Assembly: GCA_036172665.1 (NCBI GenBank)
Contig: CM069876.1
Span: 41,261,001 to 41,325,000, forward strand
Direction: 5' to 3'
Origin: Prosopocoilus inquinatus
Lineage: Eukaryota; Arthropoda; Insecta; Coleoptera; Lucanidae
Length of the DNA stretch: 64,000 nucleotides
In this document: in pieces, positions 11,891-22,090 of the stretch
Position numbering within the stretch: position 1 is the stretch's first letter
How the letters are laid out: each line of letters opens with the position of its first letter
Made by a program: the position numbers and the translations under genes
Notes under the pieces: generated by a model
What the model was told of the DNA's origin: nothing
What the model saw: the letters and a program-made list of their open reading frames with translations, nothing else
The model's database searches: none

Positions 11891-12290
11891 GATTTTTGTT
11901 AGAGGAGGCGAGTTCATTTCTTAGTGATCCTTGTTTGTTATATTTACTTATTTATTTATTATTGACCAAACGAAACGAACGAAATACGGAGCTTTTTGGG
12001 ACGGGCGGGCGGGCGAAATTGCACGAGACGTCGGATATTTCAGTTCACTTCAGCAACTGGTTATTAATAGTGGTGAAATTTATTGACGTGAACAAAACGT
12101 AAACTTCATTTCCAGATAAAGCGGAAGCGAATTCTCGCAATCGTTATTTTTAGATTTTCCGTACTTTCAGCGTGCATTTCCCTTCACCTGTAGCGACGGA
12201 AATCAAACGCTTTTTCATTTTGTTATTCAATGAGATTTCTTTGTCAGTTTCTTCTTTTTTAATATTTAACAGTTGTTATTTCTGTATGCT
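11891..12290. other. Intron sequence without recognisable gene
   Basis: An ORF at 11896-12102 and the first part of one at 12172-12450 fall here. Neither translation has recognisable features, and the second runs into the MITE at 12295. I do not call a gene. Confidence 0.4.
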
Positions 12291-12294
12291 ACAG

Positions 12295-12533
12295 GCAAGG
12301 CGCGCTACATTCCGTTGCACGTCATCAGTCAAGTTAATGATTATGTCAGACGTATTATGCTGTGTTAATAAAAACTTAAAATGCAAAAGAATTTTTCGAT
12401 TGTATATTCAGTTTTATAAAAAATCTCACGATATGTATATTGCATTTTAAGTAAATAAATATATTCATCCACACAACATGCATCTGCCGTCAACATTACC
12501 TAATGACGTGCAACGGAATGTAGCGCGCCTTGC
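12295..12533. mobile_element. MITE with 30-bp GC-rich terminal inverted repeats
   Basis: A 239-bp element with nearly perfect inverted ends. The left end reads GCAAGGCGCGCTACATTCCG then TTGCACGTCAT. The right end reads ATGACGTGCAA then CGGAATGTAGCGCGCCTTGC. The inside is AT-rich and non-coding. The ends look young compared with other MITEs here. Confidence 0.85.
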
Positions 12534-12629
12534 TTCTACAGAGCTTTTCACTTTTAAATGGCAGTGGTGAATATTGCCAGGTTTGTTCCATTATTATCAT
12601 TAACAATGTTATTGTAAACTGTAACTAAA

Positions 12630-12860
12630 GTAACTTAAACATTTTATTTAATACGTTGTGAAAATTAAGTTTGATTTATCAAGTTCATAATTAAAAAAGT
12701 GAAAAATGTTACAGATAGTAAAAACAGATTTGCCGCTAACAACTTTCTTGTAATATTCAGATTTTTGGTTGGTTTACAAAAACGAAAATAATATTAAAAT
12801 TAATTTATTAATTTAGGTCGAATACTTGCTTCAGTTTTATTATATTATTTATTTTCAGTT
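12630..12860. repeat. Dispersed repeat, copy A
   Basis: It matches 15235-15560 in the same orientation. Shared pieces include TTTATTTAATACGTKGTGAA, AATATTCAG, GGTTTACAAAAACGA, AATATTAAAATTAATTTATT and AGTTTTATTATATTA. Copy B carries an extra ~100 bp in the middle. Copy B sits inside the element at 14098-16153, so this may be a fragment of a second such element. Confidence 0.7.
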
Positions 12861-13689
12861 TTTTTATTGTTATGACCACGGTATGTAATATTACACCAGA
12901 CTTCGTAAAAGTGTTTTTTTGACGCCGTCATTTCAGTGTTTACGATTCTGCCCTAGTTTCTTCTCCTCGTTGTAAACTGCAAAGTACTTTTATTTAAATT
13001 TGTTATATACATATTCCGTATCATGTGCTTTTAATAAATTAAACGCTGATCTGAAAAGCATGTTCACTTGAATGACAAAGAAATTTTCTCTTCATTGTGA
13101 AAATAAAATAACATTGCGGTTTAAAGAAAAGTAGTATAAACTGTTTGTTCCGTATCGGTAGATAATTCTTATTTTTTTGTTTTATTTTCGATCTTCAGAA
13201 GTTTTGAATTCACCATCGTATGTTCGGCTATATCCATTTCTTACTTAGATAAAGAAAGACACATTCTTGCATTTGTGTTACCAAAATATACAATAAATTC
13301 ATAAAATTAGAAGGAGTTACTTGTTAAATTTAACTAATAATTTCTAAAAGTTTTTCTCTATGTATTTGTATTTGTGAAAATTTACTTTTTCTTTTCAATT
13401 GGCAAAATTAAGAACACCACTTTATCTATTGGTACTTCCCTCTAAAATTTTCGGCCTGGAAACCAAAACTGTCAAAATTGAAGAAAACATTCTTTGTGAC
13501 AGTAATTGATCGGACAATTAAAAAAAGGGTATAGCGCTCGTATTTCATTGTCGTTGAGGATGTTATATACAGGGTGATTCAGTATTGTGTCGCGATATTT
13601 TCAGGGAGAATAAACAAGGTCATTTTTATATATAAATATTTTTTTTCTAAACTGAAATATAAGAAGCTGGTTACAATACAGGGTAATAA

Positions 13690-13985
13690 CATTACGCAAT
13701 CGATTCTTACTTTCTGGACGCACCTCGTACGTATAGTTTTAGGAAAAAAATCAAATTTTAACTTATTTTAATAGAAAGTACTTTAAGATAATTTCAAAAC
13801 TTACAATGCAAATTTTCTCTTTCTTGTCTCTTTCGATTATTTTCAGTAAAATTTATTTCCTTATCTCTGATAGCTAAATATGTTGCTGCTTGAAAACCAT
13901 TCGATTTTCTCCTCAGTCATTGATCGCCACACGGAAATTAATTTTTCTATCTCATTTCCGCGTATTACTTGATTACTTGTTTGTA
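13690..13985. repeat. Dispersed repeat, copy A (second copy at 62.5 kb)
   Basis: It matches 62519-62820 in the same orientation. Shared pieces are CGCAATCGATTCTTACTTTC, CACCTCGTAC, AAAACCA, TCGATTTTC, GCCACACGGAAATTAATTTT and TATCTCATTTCC. It is non-coding. A TATACAGGGTGATTC fragment at about 13567 lies just upstream and may mark one end of the same mobile unit. Confidence 0.75.
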
Positions 13986-15234
13986 AGATATAATGATCGT
14001 ACAGTAGGCTTTACAGGCACGTAAATATTTTTTTCTCAATTTTGCTTTGCAGTGGTTCCTCGATTTTCATTTTGTCTTGAATTTTGATTTGATAATACAG
14101 GCTGTTTGAAATTCGATCCTCACCATGGGGATTTCGCTTATTTGAAGAGATAGACGGTAGGATTAAATTTGACAAAGTTGCTAAAATTGTCTTAGTCGAA
14201 ATAATTTTAAAAAATATTTTTTCTATGTTGCCTCTATCTTTTTTCTTTAAAGAGATATCAAAAAAGTAAAAATACTTTCTTAAGTCACTTTTCAATTCTC
14301 TATACAGTGGTAAACACTATTTTTCTGTAACACGTTTCGTCAAATTGATACCATCATCAAGTTCATTTTTTCTTATGAAGCTTATATTGAAATTTAGTGG
14401 CAAAAGGATCTACTCATTATGCCATTATTACGGCAATATATCATATGTTATAAAGGCCAGAATAACAATATTTGACGTGTAATAAGAAAAAGAAAAAAGT
14501 TGTGCGTTTAAATTAAAACAATATATTTTTTTTATAATTATTTCGAATAACAGTTAACACAGAATTTTTTTCTTTTCGGATTACACAGATCGCGGTGGGC
14601 ATAAATCTGGGGTTTGAATTTTTATTGGTGTTTTAACAAAAGGGTCACAAACCATTAACAAATTAATTTTATGTAAATCTGAAAAAAAATCTAAATTTAT
14701 AGAATTTCCTTTTGCTATTGGAATTGTATTTGATGAAACATTAATCTTTGTGGTGTTGCGATAAAATACCATTCGCAACAAGCTAAGAAAATAGATGGCG
14801 CTGGAAATAGTCCCTTCTTTACCAATATTTTTAACTGAAATTTAAATCAAATTAAACAAAAATCTGATCGCTATAGTAATTTTTTTTTTCAAAACTATTA
14901 AAAATGATCAAATTGCGTCAATTTCATCCCGTACAAACTGTGTTAACAATCCTGACAGTTTTTGTTACATACAGGGCGGAACAAAAGTATCAAATAATAG
15001 CTGTAACTTTTTTATTTGGAAAGTTATGAAGAAATGTATAATACAAAAATTCCTTGATGTATTTCTACGCATACTTCGACGCAGAAAGTTTCTCTGTGTT
15101 CTCTTTTGTTTTGTTGCTATGACTACCGACATTGTGTGTGTGTTTTTTAAATAGGAAAAAAATACCGTGTTTCCTTTGTAAGTGTTCTGAACTTATAATT
15201 TACGTTGGACAACAAGAGGAATGGCCCAAGAGAC

Positions 15235-15560
15235 CATTTTATTTAATACGTGGTGAAAATTTAATTTAATTTATCAACTTCATAATTAAGAAAATGAGAA
15301 ATGTTGTTTGGGGGCAAAACACACATTTTGGCAACATAGATACGTTAAAAAAGGACAGTGTTATAGGAGAATCGGAAAGGTAGTAAGTGATAGATATAGT
15401 CCATGCTGTCAATTACAGTAGATAAAGACTTGCCCCGTAACAACTTTTTTGTAATATTCAGGTTTTCGGGTGGTTTACAAAAACGAGAATAATATTAAAA
15501 TTAATTTATTAATGTAGGTCGAACGAAAGGTACTTACTTTAGTTTTATTATATTATACAA
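15235..15560. repeat. Dispersed repeat, copy B
   Basis: It matches 12630-12860 with an insertion in the middle (about 15310-15410). A flanking motif, ACAACAAGAGGAATGGC, occurs at about 15209 and again at 15558, so the repeat appears bracketed by a direct duplication about 350 bp apart. Confidence 0.65.
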
Positions 15561-15615
15561 CAAGAGGAATGGCTCAAGAGACCGTTTTGGATTGTAACAG
15601 GAATTAAAAAATTCA

Positions 15616-15807
15616 TTGTCTACTTTATCATTTGTGAGTGAGGAGCAAGGTGAAAGATTGCATCAAGATGGAAAAAAGAACATGGAAAAACAATATCCAG
15701 GCCGTTGGAATATGAATTTGATGGAATTGAATGGTGGTATGAGTTCTGCTCATAGGAAATACAAAAAAAAAACGGTCTTTTGGCGCAAAAATAAAACGAG
15801 TATCTAA
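15616..15807 (+). pseudogene. Fragment of a multicopy insect ORF (SEEQGERLHQD motif)
   Basis: A 63-residue open frame contains SEEQGERLHQD, then MEKQYPGRWNMNLM, then a Lys/Arg-rich tail ending FWRKNKTSI. From memory, very similar strings (SEEQGERFHQD... MEKRYQGRWN... MADYCW) occur near the C-terminus of an uncharacterised protein family present in many copies in arthropod genomes. Here the expected aromatic segment after the NLM is replaced by ELNGGMSS, which suggests decay or a frameshift. No catalytic domain is visible. It lies inside the 14098-16153 TIR element. Confidence 0.5.
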
Positions 15808-16174
15808 AAATGACTCATAAACAATATAACTGCAGATATTAATATGCTAAACTATTAAATTAAATGCTGAAATTCTTCAAATATTGCCGACATTAACTAT
15901 TTATTATTTTGTCTAATGGTTTCAAATTCTTACGTGATGCAAACCTTTTGATGGTGTTCCAGAGATAGATTGGTAAACGCAAACTGAACCAATTTACACA
16001 AAATAATTTAAACCCCAGATAAAGAGTGTAATTTTGCCGGCCTGTGTTTATCAATGCTCATCAAATTTAGCAACTTTGCCAAATTTAAACCTACTATGCA
16101 TCTCTTTAAACAAGCGAGATCCCCATGGTGAAGGTCGATTTTGAAACAACCTGTATACAATAGACAACAACATA

Positions 16175-17437
16175 AGTGGGCTGCTGGAAAATTTTCTGGA
16201 ATCTAGTAGGTCTAGAATTGTTAGCGTTTAACTGTCACATTTGAAAAATTTGACGTTTTTCGCCTATAATTCTATTGACAGTTCCTATCCAAGTGAACTA
16301 GCTTTGTTTGTACAGCATTTGAGAAAAAGTAATTTTGTGTAAACATGGAAATTTCGCGTGAAAATTTTCGTGCCATGATTTTTTACGGTTTCAAATGTGG
16401 TCTAACGCCGAGACAATGCCTCGCTCGGCTTCATTTGGCTTTTGGAGATGAAGCACCAACAAAGAGCAGTGTTTATTATTGGTTTGCCTAATTCCAGCGT
16501 GGACGTACCTCTCTCAGTGACGAGTTTCGTGAAGGTCGTCCATCAATATCCGTTGTTGCCACTAATGTAGATGCTGTGCGTGAAATGCTTGAGCGAGATC
16601 GACATGTGACATACCGTGAGATTCAAGCATCCTTACGCATTGACATGAAAGCAATACACCAGATTTTACATGATCATTTGAACGTACGAAAGCTTTGCAA
16701 TCGTTGGATCCCACACAATTTAACAGAAGCGCAAAAGCAGGGTCGTGTCAAATGGTGCGATGAAATGCTCAAGAAATTCAATGGAGATCGTTCAAATTTA
16801 GTTAATAACATCGTTACTGGTGACGAAACGTGGATCTATTCGTATGAGCCAAAAAGTAAACAACAATCTACCGTTTGGGTATTTCAAAATGAACCAAAAC
16901 CAACAAAAGTTGTCCGTTCACGAAGTGCTGCGAAGCAAATGATTGCTTGTTTCTTTGGTTTAACTGGACACGTAGCAATCGTGGCTTTAGAGGATCGAAA
17001 ATCCGTGAATGCTGATTGGTATACTACAATTTGTTTGCCGGAAGTCATCGATCAAATAAGAAAAAACAATCGAAATCGACGAATTATTCTCCATCATGAC
17101 AACGCCAGCTCTCACTCAGCCCGTCAAACAGTTGATTTTTTGTCCAACAAAAATATTGAATTAATGACTCATTGCCCATATTCACCTGATTTATCACCTA
17201 ATGATTTCCTTTTGTTCCCAAATATCAAAAATAAAATGCGTGGTGAGCGATTTTCGTCGGCTGAAGCATTCCGGACACTGATTTCTGAGGTACCATCTTT
17301 ATAGTGGAAATTGGTTCGAGCATATGCAAAAGTGTATTGACGTCAAAGGTGAATACTGCGAAAAACAATGATACCGTTTACCAAATTTCATTTACGTTTT
17401 TTCATACCATTTCCAGAAACTTTTCCAGCAGCCCACG
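16175..17437 (+). mobile_element. mariner transposon, copy 1 (defective)
   Basis: A 1,263-bp element is flanked by TA (16173-16174 and 17438-17439). Its inverted ends read GTGGGCTGCTGGAAAATTTT on the left and AAACTTTTCCAGCAGCCCAC on the right. Length, TA target and a single transposase ORF are all typical of mariner. A second copy in the opposite orientation is at 40442-41705. The two share almost the whole sequence, so they derive from the same subfamily. Confidence 0.95.
16345..17371 (+). pseudogene. mariner transposase, broken by stop codons and a deletion
   Basis: The frame opens MEISRENFRAMIFY at 16345. The N-terminal half carries the paired helix-turn-helix DNA-binding region, including TYREIQASLRIDMKAIHQIL. 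The linker WIPHNLTEAQK (the WVPHEL-type motif) follows. The DDE-family catalytic residues are visible in VTGDETWI (first Asp), HHDNASSH (second) and YSPDLSPNDF (third), as expected for mariner DD34D. Codon 49 is TAA (16489-16491), where copy 2 has Glu. Near the C-terminus a TAG and a deletion of about 14 nt relative to copy 2 break the end, whose original stop would be TGA at 17369-17371. The longest open segment is 16576-17304. It would cut and paste mariner ends if intact; as it stands it is probably inactive. Confidence 0.93.
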
Positions 17438-17439
17438 TA

Positions 17440-17870
17440 CAGGAGTAAGCATTTGAATTTACGTTGATTTTAGATTTTTATTTTCGTTAGTACTGAAGTT
17501 TACTGCTTTTTCGATTTGTGCTTTAGACCCGTATAACACGGTGATTATTTCTTGCATCAAATTTGCGAGAAACTGAGAGAGAAGTGTCAAATTAGCCAAT
17601 AAACATTCACTATGGTAAGCTTGGTAAGCTGTCTTTTCGCAACAAATTTTTGAATTTTTGTTTTTTTACAAAAACTATCATCGTGTCACGCGGCTCTTAG
17701 CTAATTGAAATAACATCTCTGTTTTTTATTTCAACAACTCCCTGGAAAGCGCGTATATGCAAGATAGCAACCACAAATTCCAATTGGCTCGTATTTCACC
17801 TGGCAATAACGACCCCCCTCATTGCACGGCCAATAATTCTTCGCACGGTAAATACCTGTAATTGATACAC
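17440..17870. other. Intron sequence between mariner and the internal promoter
   Basis: No ORF or repeat is recognised. CpG content rises from about 17740 onwards, towards the alternative first exon. Confidence 0.4.
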
Positions 17871-17879
17871 CTTATCACT

Positions 17880-18873
17880 TTGAGTGAATCCGCTCGCGTG
17901 TGATAGTGTACGGCGGTATTCCGGACCGGCGCTTTTCTCTCCCGGCCCAGCCGGAGCTACAGCAACCGTCAGTTCGCAGCCGGGACCGAATCCGAGCGTC
18001 GTCCAGAAATTTGCTCGAAGTTCGAAATTGTGGGGACCTCACAGAAAAACTGATTATTTAAATTAAAGTAAAAGGGGGGCGACCTGTGCTTGACAATCGC
18101 GTGTTAAAAGAAAAACTAAACTAAAACAAGAACCAAAAAAAAAAGAAAGAATAAATTACGTCCGCTTTGTAAATTGCGAGTTTAGTGAATAATAATAATA
18201 ATAACAAATAGAAGAATAGAATAGAAAAAGAACATGTTCGTGCTAACAACGCATTCACCGGTTATTATTAATGTAGTAATAATATTGATGAAATTTTTGA
18301 GTAATTTAAATTGTAAGGTGTAGTAGGAAGGAGGTTTGATTTTGTGTTTGCAAAGGGAATAAATTGCCTGCGCGAATTTTATGAAACGCAATGTCCCCCC
18401 TTTTTTGGTCGCTGTATCCCTATCAACCTTGGCGTAAAAAAATGTTGATCTGATTCGGTTTGGACCGGCACATTAAATTTTTTTTGATCTATGTATGCAA
18501 TATCGTTAACGACGTCTTTCTTCACTTCACTCGAACTGTGATCCTAATCAAAACCGATAGATTAGATTAGGGCGAAGGCCGCCGCCACATCCACTGGAAA
18601 ACGCATGAGTAATTAAAAAAAAAAGAAAATATAGCCGCTTTTTATTATCGTCCGTCACTCCTCGCAGTCTAGAAAACAGCTTGCACTCTCTACGGGTAAT
18701 AAATTAGCTATTAATTAATTAATCAATCGTCTGTCCAATTAAATTAAATTCAATCGAATTGAATTGAATAGAATAAAAAAAATAGCTGACGTAGTTGTGT
18801 GTTCGTTAAATTTAAAGTGTTTAGAGTGACGATTTAGTGATATGTAAACTAAGAGACACAGTGTTTGGGGGAC
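17880..18873 (+). promoter_or_regulatory. Putative internal trio promoter and 5' UTR
   Basis: A CpG- and GC-rich block at 17880-18010 precedes the alternative first coding exon. It includes TCAGTT at 17969-17974, which matches the arthropod initiator consensus (the A at 17971 would be +1). I could not find a convincing downstream promoter element. Upstream of ATG 18874 the frame is closed by TAA at 18850-18852, and there is no pyrimidine tract before the CACAG at 18857-18861. This supports a 5' UTR over an internal splice acceptor. The open frame at 17884-18066 would lie in the leader. The exact start site is inferred. Confidence 0.4.
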
Positions 18874-19068
18874 ATGTCGAGTCCGGGTGGTTCTTCCGGT
18901 GGGGTCGTCCCCAAGACGCAGAAGTCCAAGAGGAAGATTTCTTTGCCTTGGTTCAGGCAAGGATCTGTAAACCAATCGCATCCTGCGCTTACCAGGCAAC
19001 ACACCATCGATACCCCGAGCTCGTTTCAAGCTCGACTTCTTAGGAGGCAACCCAGTCAGACAACTTTG
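18874..19068 (+). CDS. trio: Trio alternative first coding exon (65-residue N-terminus)
   Basis: The exon encodes 65 residues from ATG 18874 to a donor at 19069 (TTTG|GTTAAT). The peptide starts MSSPGGSSGG, continues through a basic patch KTQKSKRKISLPWFRQGS, and has further Ser/Thr/Arg-rich stretches (RQHTIDTPSSFQARLLRR). It has no signal peptide or membrane segment and looks like a disordered, basic, phosphorylatable N-terminus. The donor is phase 0, so the last Leu joins directly to the Ala that opens the SH3 exon at 42331. That would give an isoform lacking the Sec14, spectrin and first GEF modules. The donor matches consensus only moderately (GTTAAT), which is the main doubt. Short isoforms from internal promoters are known in the Trio/Kalirin/UNC-73 family. 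Another GEF gene, or an independent transcript, is possible. Confidence 0.55.
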
Positions 19069-19099
19069 GTTAATATAAACTTTTTTTTTAATTAATATT

Positions 19100-19540
19100 T
19101 TATGATTATGTCACAGTAATCTCAATTATTAAATTTATCTCCAGCAGTAGAACAAACACTTAAACGATACATAAGTATTTTAAAGTGTTTTATTACTTTA
19201 GTTTTAAAATCAAATTTAATAACGATCGTCAAGTTTTCGATTGAAGTCATTTTCAATAATTACTCGCAACGTTTTATTAATTTTGGCAGTCAATCGAAGC
19301 AATTGAAAATCCAAATGCGATGCAGATGTTTCAAAAAAGGAAGAGTTGAAAAACGAAGTGGCTTTGAATGCCAGCTGCTTTAAACTCCTACCTATGTGAG
19401 TCCTTGACTCTCGTTTTAGATTGGACCGCTAAAGTTCACGACTATTAATTAATGAATTGAATCATTTTCTCAGTTTATGTTGATGCTTGAGGTTTACATT
19501 TCTGGAAATACACGTGATTGTTTAGAGAAATAAAATAAAT
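19100..19540. other. Intron sequence without recognisable gene
   Basis: AT-rich non-coding DNA following the alternative exon; no repeat or ORF was supported. Confidence 0.4.
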
Positions 19541-19544
19541 TGTT

Positions 19545-19690
19545 GGATTCCTTTAGCGCTGGCAGGCAGCATTGTAGCTATTTAAGTATCAAGCACCCAA
19601 AAATAAAATTTTAGGGGACGAATCGTGATTTAAGAACGAGGCGACGAAGGAGCCGAGTCCTTAATGAGAGGAATTCCCTAAACTGTTAGG
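19545..19690. repeat. Dispersed repeat 'CTTTAGCGCTGGCA', copy 1
   Basis: It matches 20825-21155. Shared pieces are GATTCCTTTARCGCTGGCA, ATTTAAGTATCAAG, CCAAAAATAA, ATTTTAGGGGACGAATCG, GGCGACGAWGGAGCCGA and TCCCTAAACT. This copy is uninterrupted, and so shows the empty site for the insertion present in copy 2. Confidence 0.75.
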
Positions 19691-20143
19691 TAGGGTTGCG
19701 GATTTTTGCCAAAAGCATCGATTTTAAAATCGATTCAGATCGTATAAGTCAAATATCGATTCAAGTAATAGTCGAGCAAAAAAGAATCGATCTATCCAAG
19801 ATCGATTTATATTTCTAAAAAAAATGAAACCCAAAGTTAAATTTCAAAATTTTTATGGTGAAATAAAGAATCACAAAAACAAACTTCTCAAAATGAAAAA
19901 AAAAAACAATAAGAACGAAACCTATTTTTCAAAGCGTAACAACTATAAAATAAAAAAAAAAACATAAAAGGCTTTTCTAAAAATTAAAAATTCAATGTAT
20001 TGAATTCTATAATGAAAAACAAAATATATTTTTCAGAAATTAGACCTATAATCTGCTTTGATAATTAAAAATTGACATAATAAAAAAACAGTGTAAAAAA
20101 AGTGTAATTTTAAAACGTACATTCCTTTTGAAAATTAAAAATA

Positions 20144-20610
20144 CAGGGTGTCCCTCAACGTAACGTCACCACTTCACCCACGTGGTTATCAATTCAAACT
20201 GAGTAAAAAAACTGTTCTGAAGTAAGCCGCGTCAGAAATACTGAGTTATGTTCAATTTTTTATTTTATTTTTTATTTTAAAGTTCACCTGATCATTGCTT
20301 CGTTCCCCTAATTCAAGAATACGACGTATTTTGTAGTATTCTTTATGTGAAAATATACTAACACTGCGGTTTCAATTCTAAATTTTTTGCATTGCCACAA
20401 GAAATACGTCGTATTCTTGAAAAACGGTTTGCTTAATTTTTTTTTTGTTTTTATTTGAATTGATTATTAAAAAATAAAAATTTGATCGTTAAAAACTCAG
20501 TATTTCTGAAACGGTTTCCTTTAGAACAAAACTTTATTAGAGTTTTTTACTCAGGTTAAATTTATAATCACGAATCATAAAGAGGTGACATTACGTCGCC
20601 GGACACCCGG
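20144..20610. mobile_element. 467-bp TIR element with CAGGGTGTCC ends
   Basis: The left end is CAGGGTGTCCCTCAACGTAA then CGTCACC. The right end is GGTGACATTACGTCGCCGGA then CACCCGG. TA lies just outside each end (20142-20143, 20611-20612). A second inner inverted pair, AAGAATACGACGTATTTTG against AAATACGTCGTATTCTTG, folds the centre. It is non-coding and is probably a Tc1/mariner-type MITE. The same ACAGGGTG end-motif recurs through the window. Confidence 0.8.
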
Positions 20611-20824
20611 TATAATTAATAACAAAACAATTTGTGATATCTTCTTAACACTCTTTTTAAATTCAGCGTACTGAGAAATAGCGATTCTGAAAATCTTTTA
20701 GTATATCTCTATTTTTCGTTTCCCTAACCCAAGCCAAAAAGAACTTAAACAATGTTATTTAAAGTTCCATTTTCGATTCGATTTTATAAAAAAATAATTC
20801 GATCCTATAAGATCGAGAAGAGAC

Positions 20825-21155
20825 TGTTAGATTCCTTTAACGCTGGCAACAATATAGCAATTTAAGTATCAAGTATCCAAAAATAATCTTCATTCAAATG
20901 TATTGAAGACTGTGGTTTGCAGTACAATAAAATTGGGATGAATCTCCTAACCACAAAAAGTTTTTTAATACTATATACGTATTTCGGCAACTCTACTGCC
21001 ATCTTCAGTAGAAGACTTCTTCTAGTATTAAAAAAACTTTTTGTAGTTAGGAGATTTAACCCAATTTTATTACCCAAAAAAAATTTTAGGGGACGAATCG
21101 TAATTAAGAACCAGGCGACGATGGAGCCGAATTTTTACATGAGTTCTCTAAACTA
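20825..21155. repeat. Dispersed repeat 'CTTTAACGCTGGCA', copy 2, interrupted
   Basis: The same repeat as 19545-19690, but split after CCAAAAATAA by about 185 bp (roughly 20888-21074) that carries its own inverted repeat and a hammerhead-like motif. Comparing the two copies defines the inserted DNA. Confidence 0.75.
20928..21074 (-). ncRNA. Hammerhead-like ribozyme motif in an inverted repeat
   Basis: Reading the minus strand, CTGAAGA (21008 down to 21002) is followed by TGGCA/TGCC as stem II and GAAA (20985-20982). Next come the palindrome TACGTA (20981-20976, candidate stem III) and TA. Stem I can form between AATACTA and TAGTATT, extended by flanking arms (TCTCCTAAC against GTTAGGAGA). The order of core elements matches the hammerhead consensus CUGANGA, stem II, GAAA. 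An unpaired T between CTGAAGA and stem II is a deviation, so activity is doubtful. A palindromic, loopless stem III is characteristic of the small hammerheads of Penelope-like elements. The motif lies within the DNA inserted into the flanking repeat. Confidence 0.5.
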
Positions 21156-21169
21156 CTAAAATCTGGACT

Positions 21170-21690
21170 GGATGAGTTTAACTAAAGGTTAGAATGTGAC
21201 AGGCATCATGAGGTAGAGCCTAGCATCTCACATTCTAATCATTGGTTAAACTAATCGGCCGATTAATCACTTCCAGGAACACGGCCTAAATGATTTTTAA
21301 AATTCATTTAAATATTTGAGTTGATCGTAACTCTTTAACCATGTACTGCGGGAGTCCAGTATGTTAAAGTTGTTATAGCATGGTTGAATAGTTACGATTT
21401 ACTCAAATATTTGAATGAATTTTAAAAATTATTTAGGCCCTGTTCCAGGAAGTGATTAATCGGCCGATTAGTTTAACTAATGATTAGAATGTGAGATGCT
21501 AGGCTCTACCTCATAATGTCTGTAATATTCTAATCCTTAGTTAAACTAATCGGCCGATTAATCACTTCCAAGAATAGGGCCTTAAATGATTTTTAAAATT
21601 CATTTAAATATTTGAGTTGATTGTAACCATTCAACCACGCTATAGCAACTTTAACATACTGGACTCCCGTAAAATTACATTTTTCGGCGT
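21170..21690. repeat. Nested foldback: three alternating inverted copies
   Basis: A module containing ATTCTAAT, TTAAACTAATCGGCCGATTA, ATCACTTCCA and TTTTTAAAATTCATTTAAAT then ATTTGAGTTGAT occurs three times in alternating orientation (about 21185-21345, 21355-21530 and 21480-21660). The centre between the first two includes ACTGCGGGAGTCCAGTATGT and its later complement ACATACTGGACTCCCGT. The structure could fold into large hairpins in either register. It is non-coding. Confidence 0.75.
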
Positions 21691-21949
21691 GTTTTGAATT
21701 CACGAAATACTCATTTTAGAAAGCGAATGCAAGAAAATCGATTACAATACTTTTAAAAACATTTCTGGAAATGTCAGGTTCCTAAAAACTAAGGGCCAGT
21801 TTGGTTGCAGTTTAGCCTTCAGTTATTTGTTACTGTGGGAATAAACTTAAGCGGGTCTAAGAGAACTTGGCCTTTAAATAAATAACCTTCCGAAAGTTTT
21901 TCTATCGTTTTCAAATCATTGCTTCAGATCATTCTGGCTGAGTTATTCA

Positions 21950-22090
21950 GGGCCAGGTTGTACCAAGGGGGGTTTAACTGAACTAAGTTCAAAGTGAACA
22001 AAATCGCATCAAATTTTATTTATGAATTTGTTTACTTTGAACCTGATTCAGTCGAACGTCAGTTTAAACCTCATTAGTACAACTGGCCCT
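21950..22090. mobile_element. MITE with GGGCCAGKTGTAC ends
   Basis: The ends GGGCCAGGTTGTACCAA and TTAGTACAACTGGCCCT are inverted. The inner arms are GGTTTAACTGAACTAAGTTC and the loosely complementary GAACCTGATTCAGTCGAACG. A homologous element is at 35522-35704. It is a short non-coding TIR family. Confidence 0.75.

Larger units (their letters stand above)
14098..16153. mobile_element. 2.06-kb DNA transposon-like element with ~95-bp TIRs
   Basis: The left end begins CAGGCTGTTTGAAATTCGAT and contains CACCATGGGGAT and GACAAAGTTGCTAAA. The right end is its imperfect inverse, finishing ATCCCCATGGTG, TCGATTTTGAAACAACCTG. TA lies immediately outside both ends (14096-14097 and 16154-16155), consistent with a TA target duplication. 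Inside are the 15235-15560 repeat and a decayed ORF with SEEQGERLHQD. There is no recognisable transposase, so it is probably non-autonomous or a composite of nested insertions. Confidence 0.65.

Noticed and set aside
14311..14360. Hammerhead on the minus strand (TTGATGATGG ... GACGAAACG)
   Set aside because: It resembles a Penelope-type hammerhead segment, but the first core base is wrong, stem II does not pair properly and stem I is not found.
17884..18066. 60-residue plus-strand ORF ahead of the alternative exon
   Set aside because: It is better explained as 5' leader sequence. It is not in a frame that joins the 18874 start, and there is no recognisable product.
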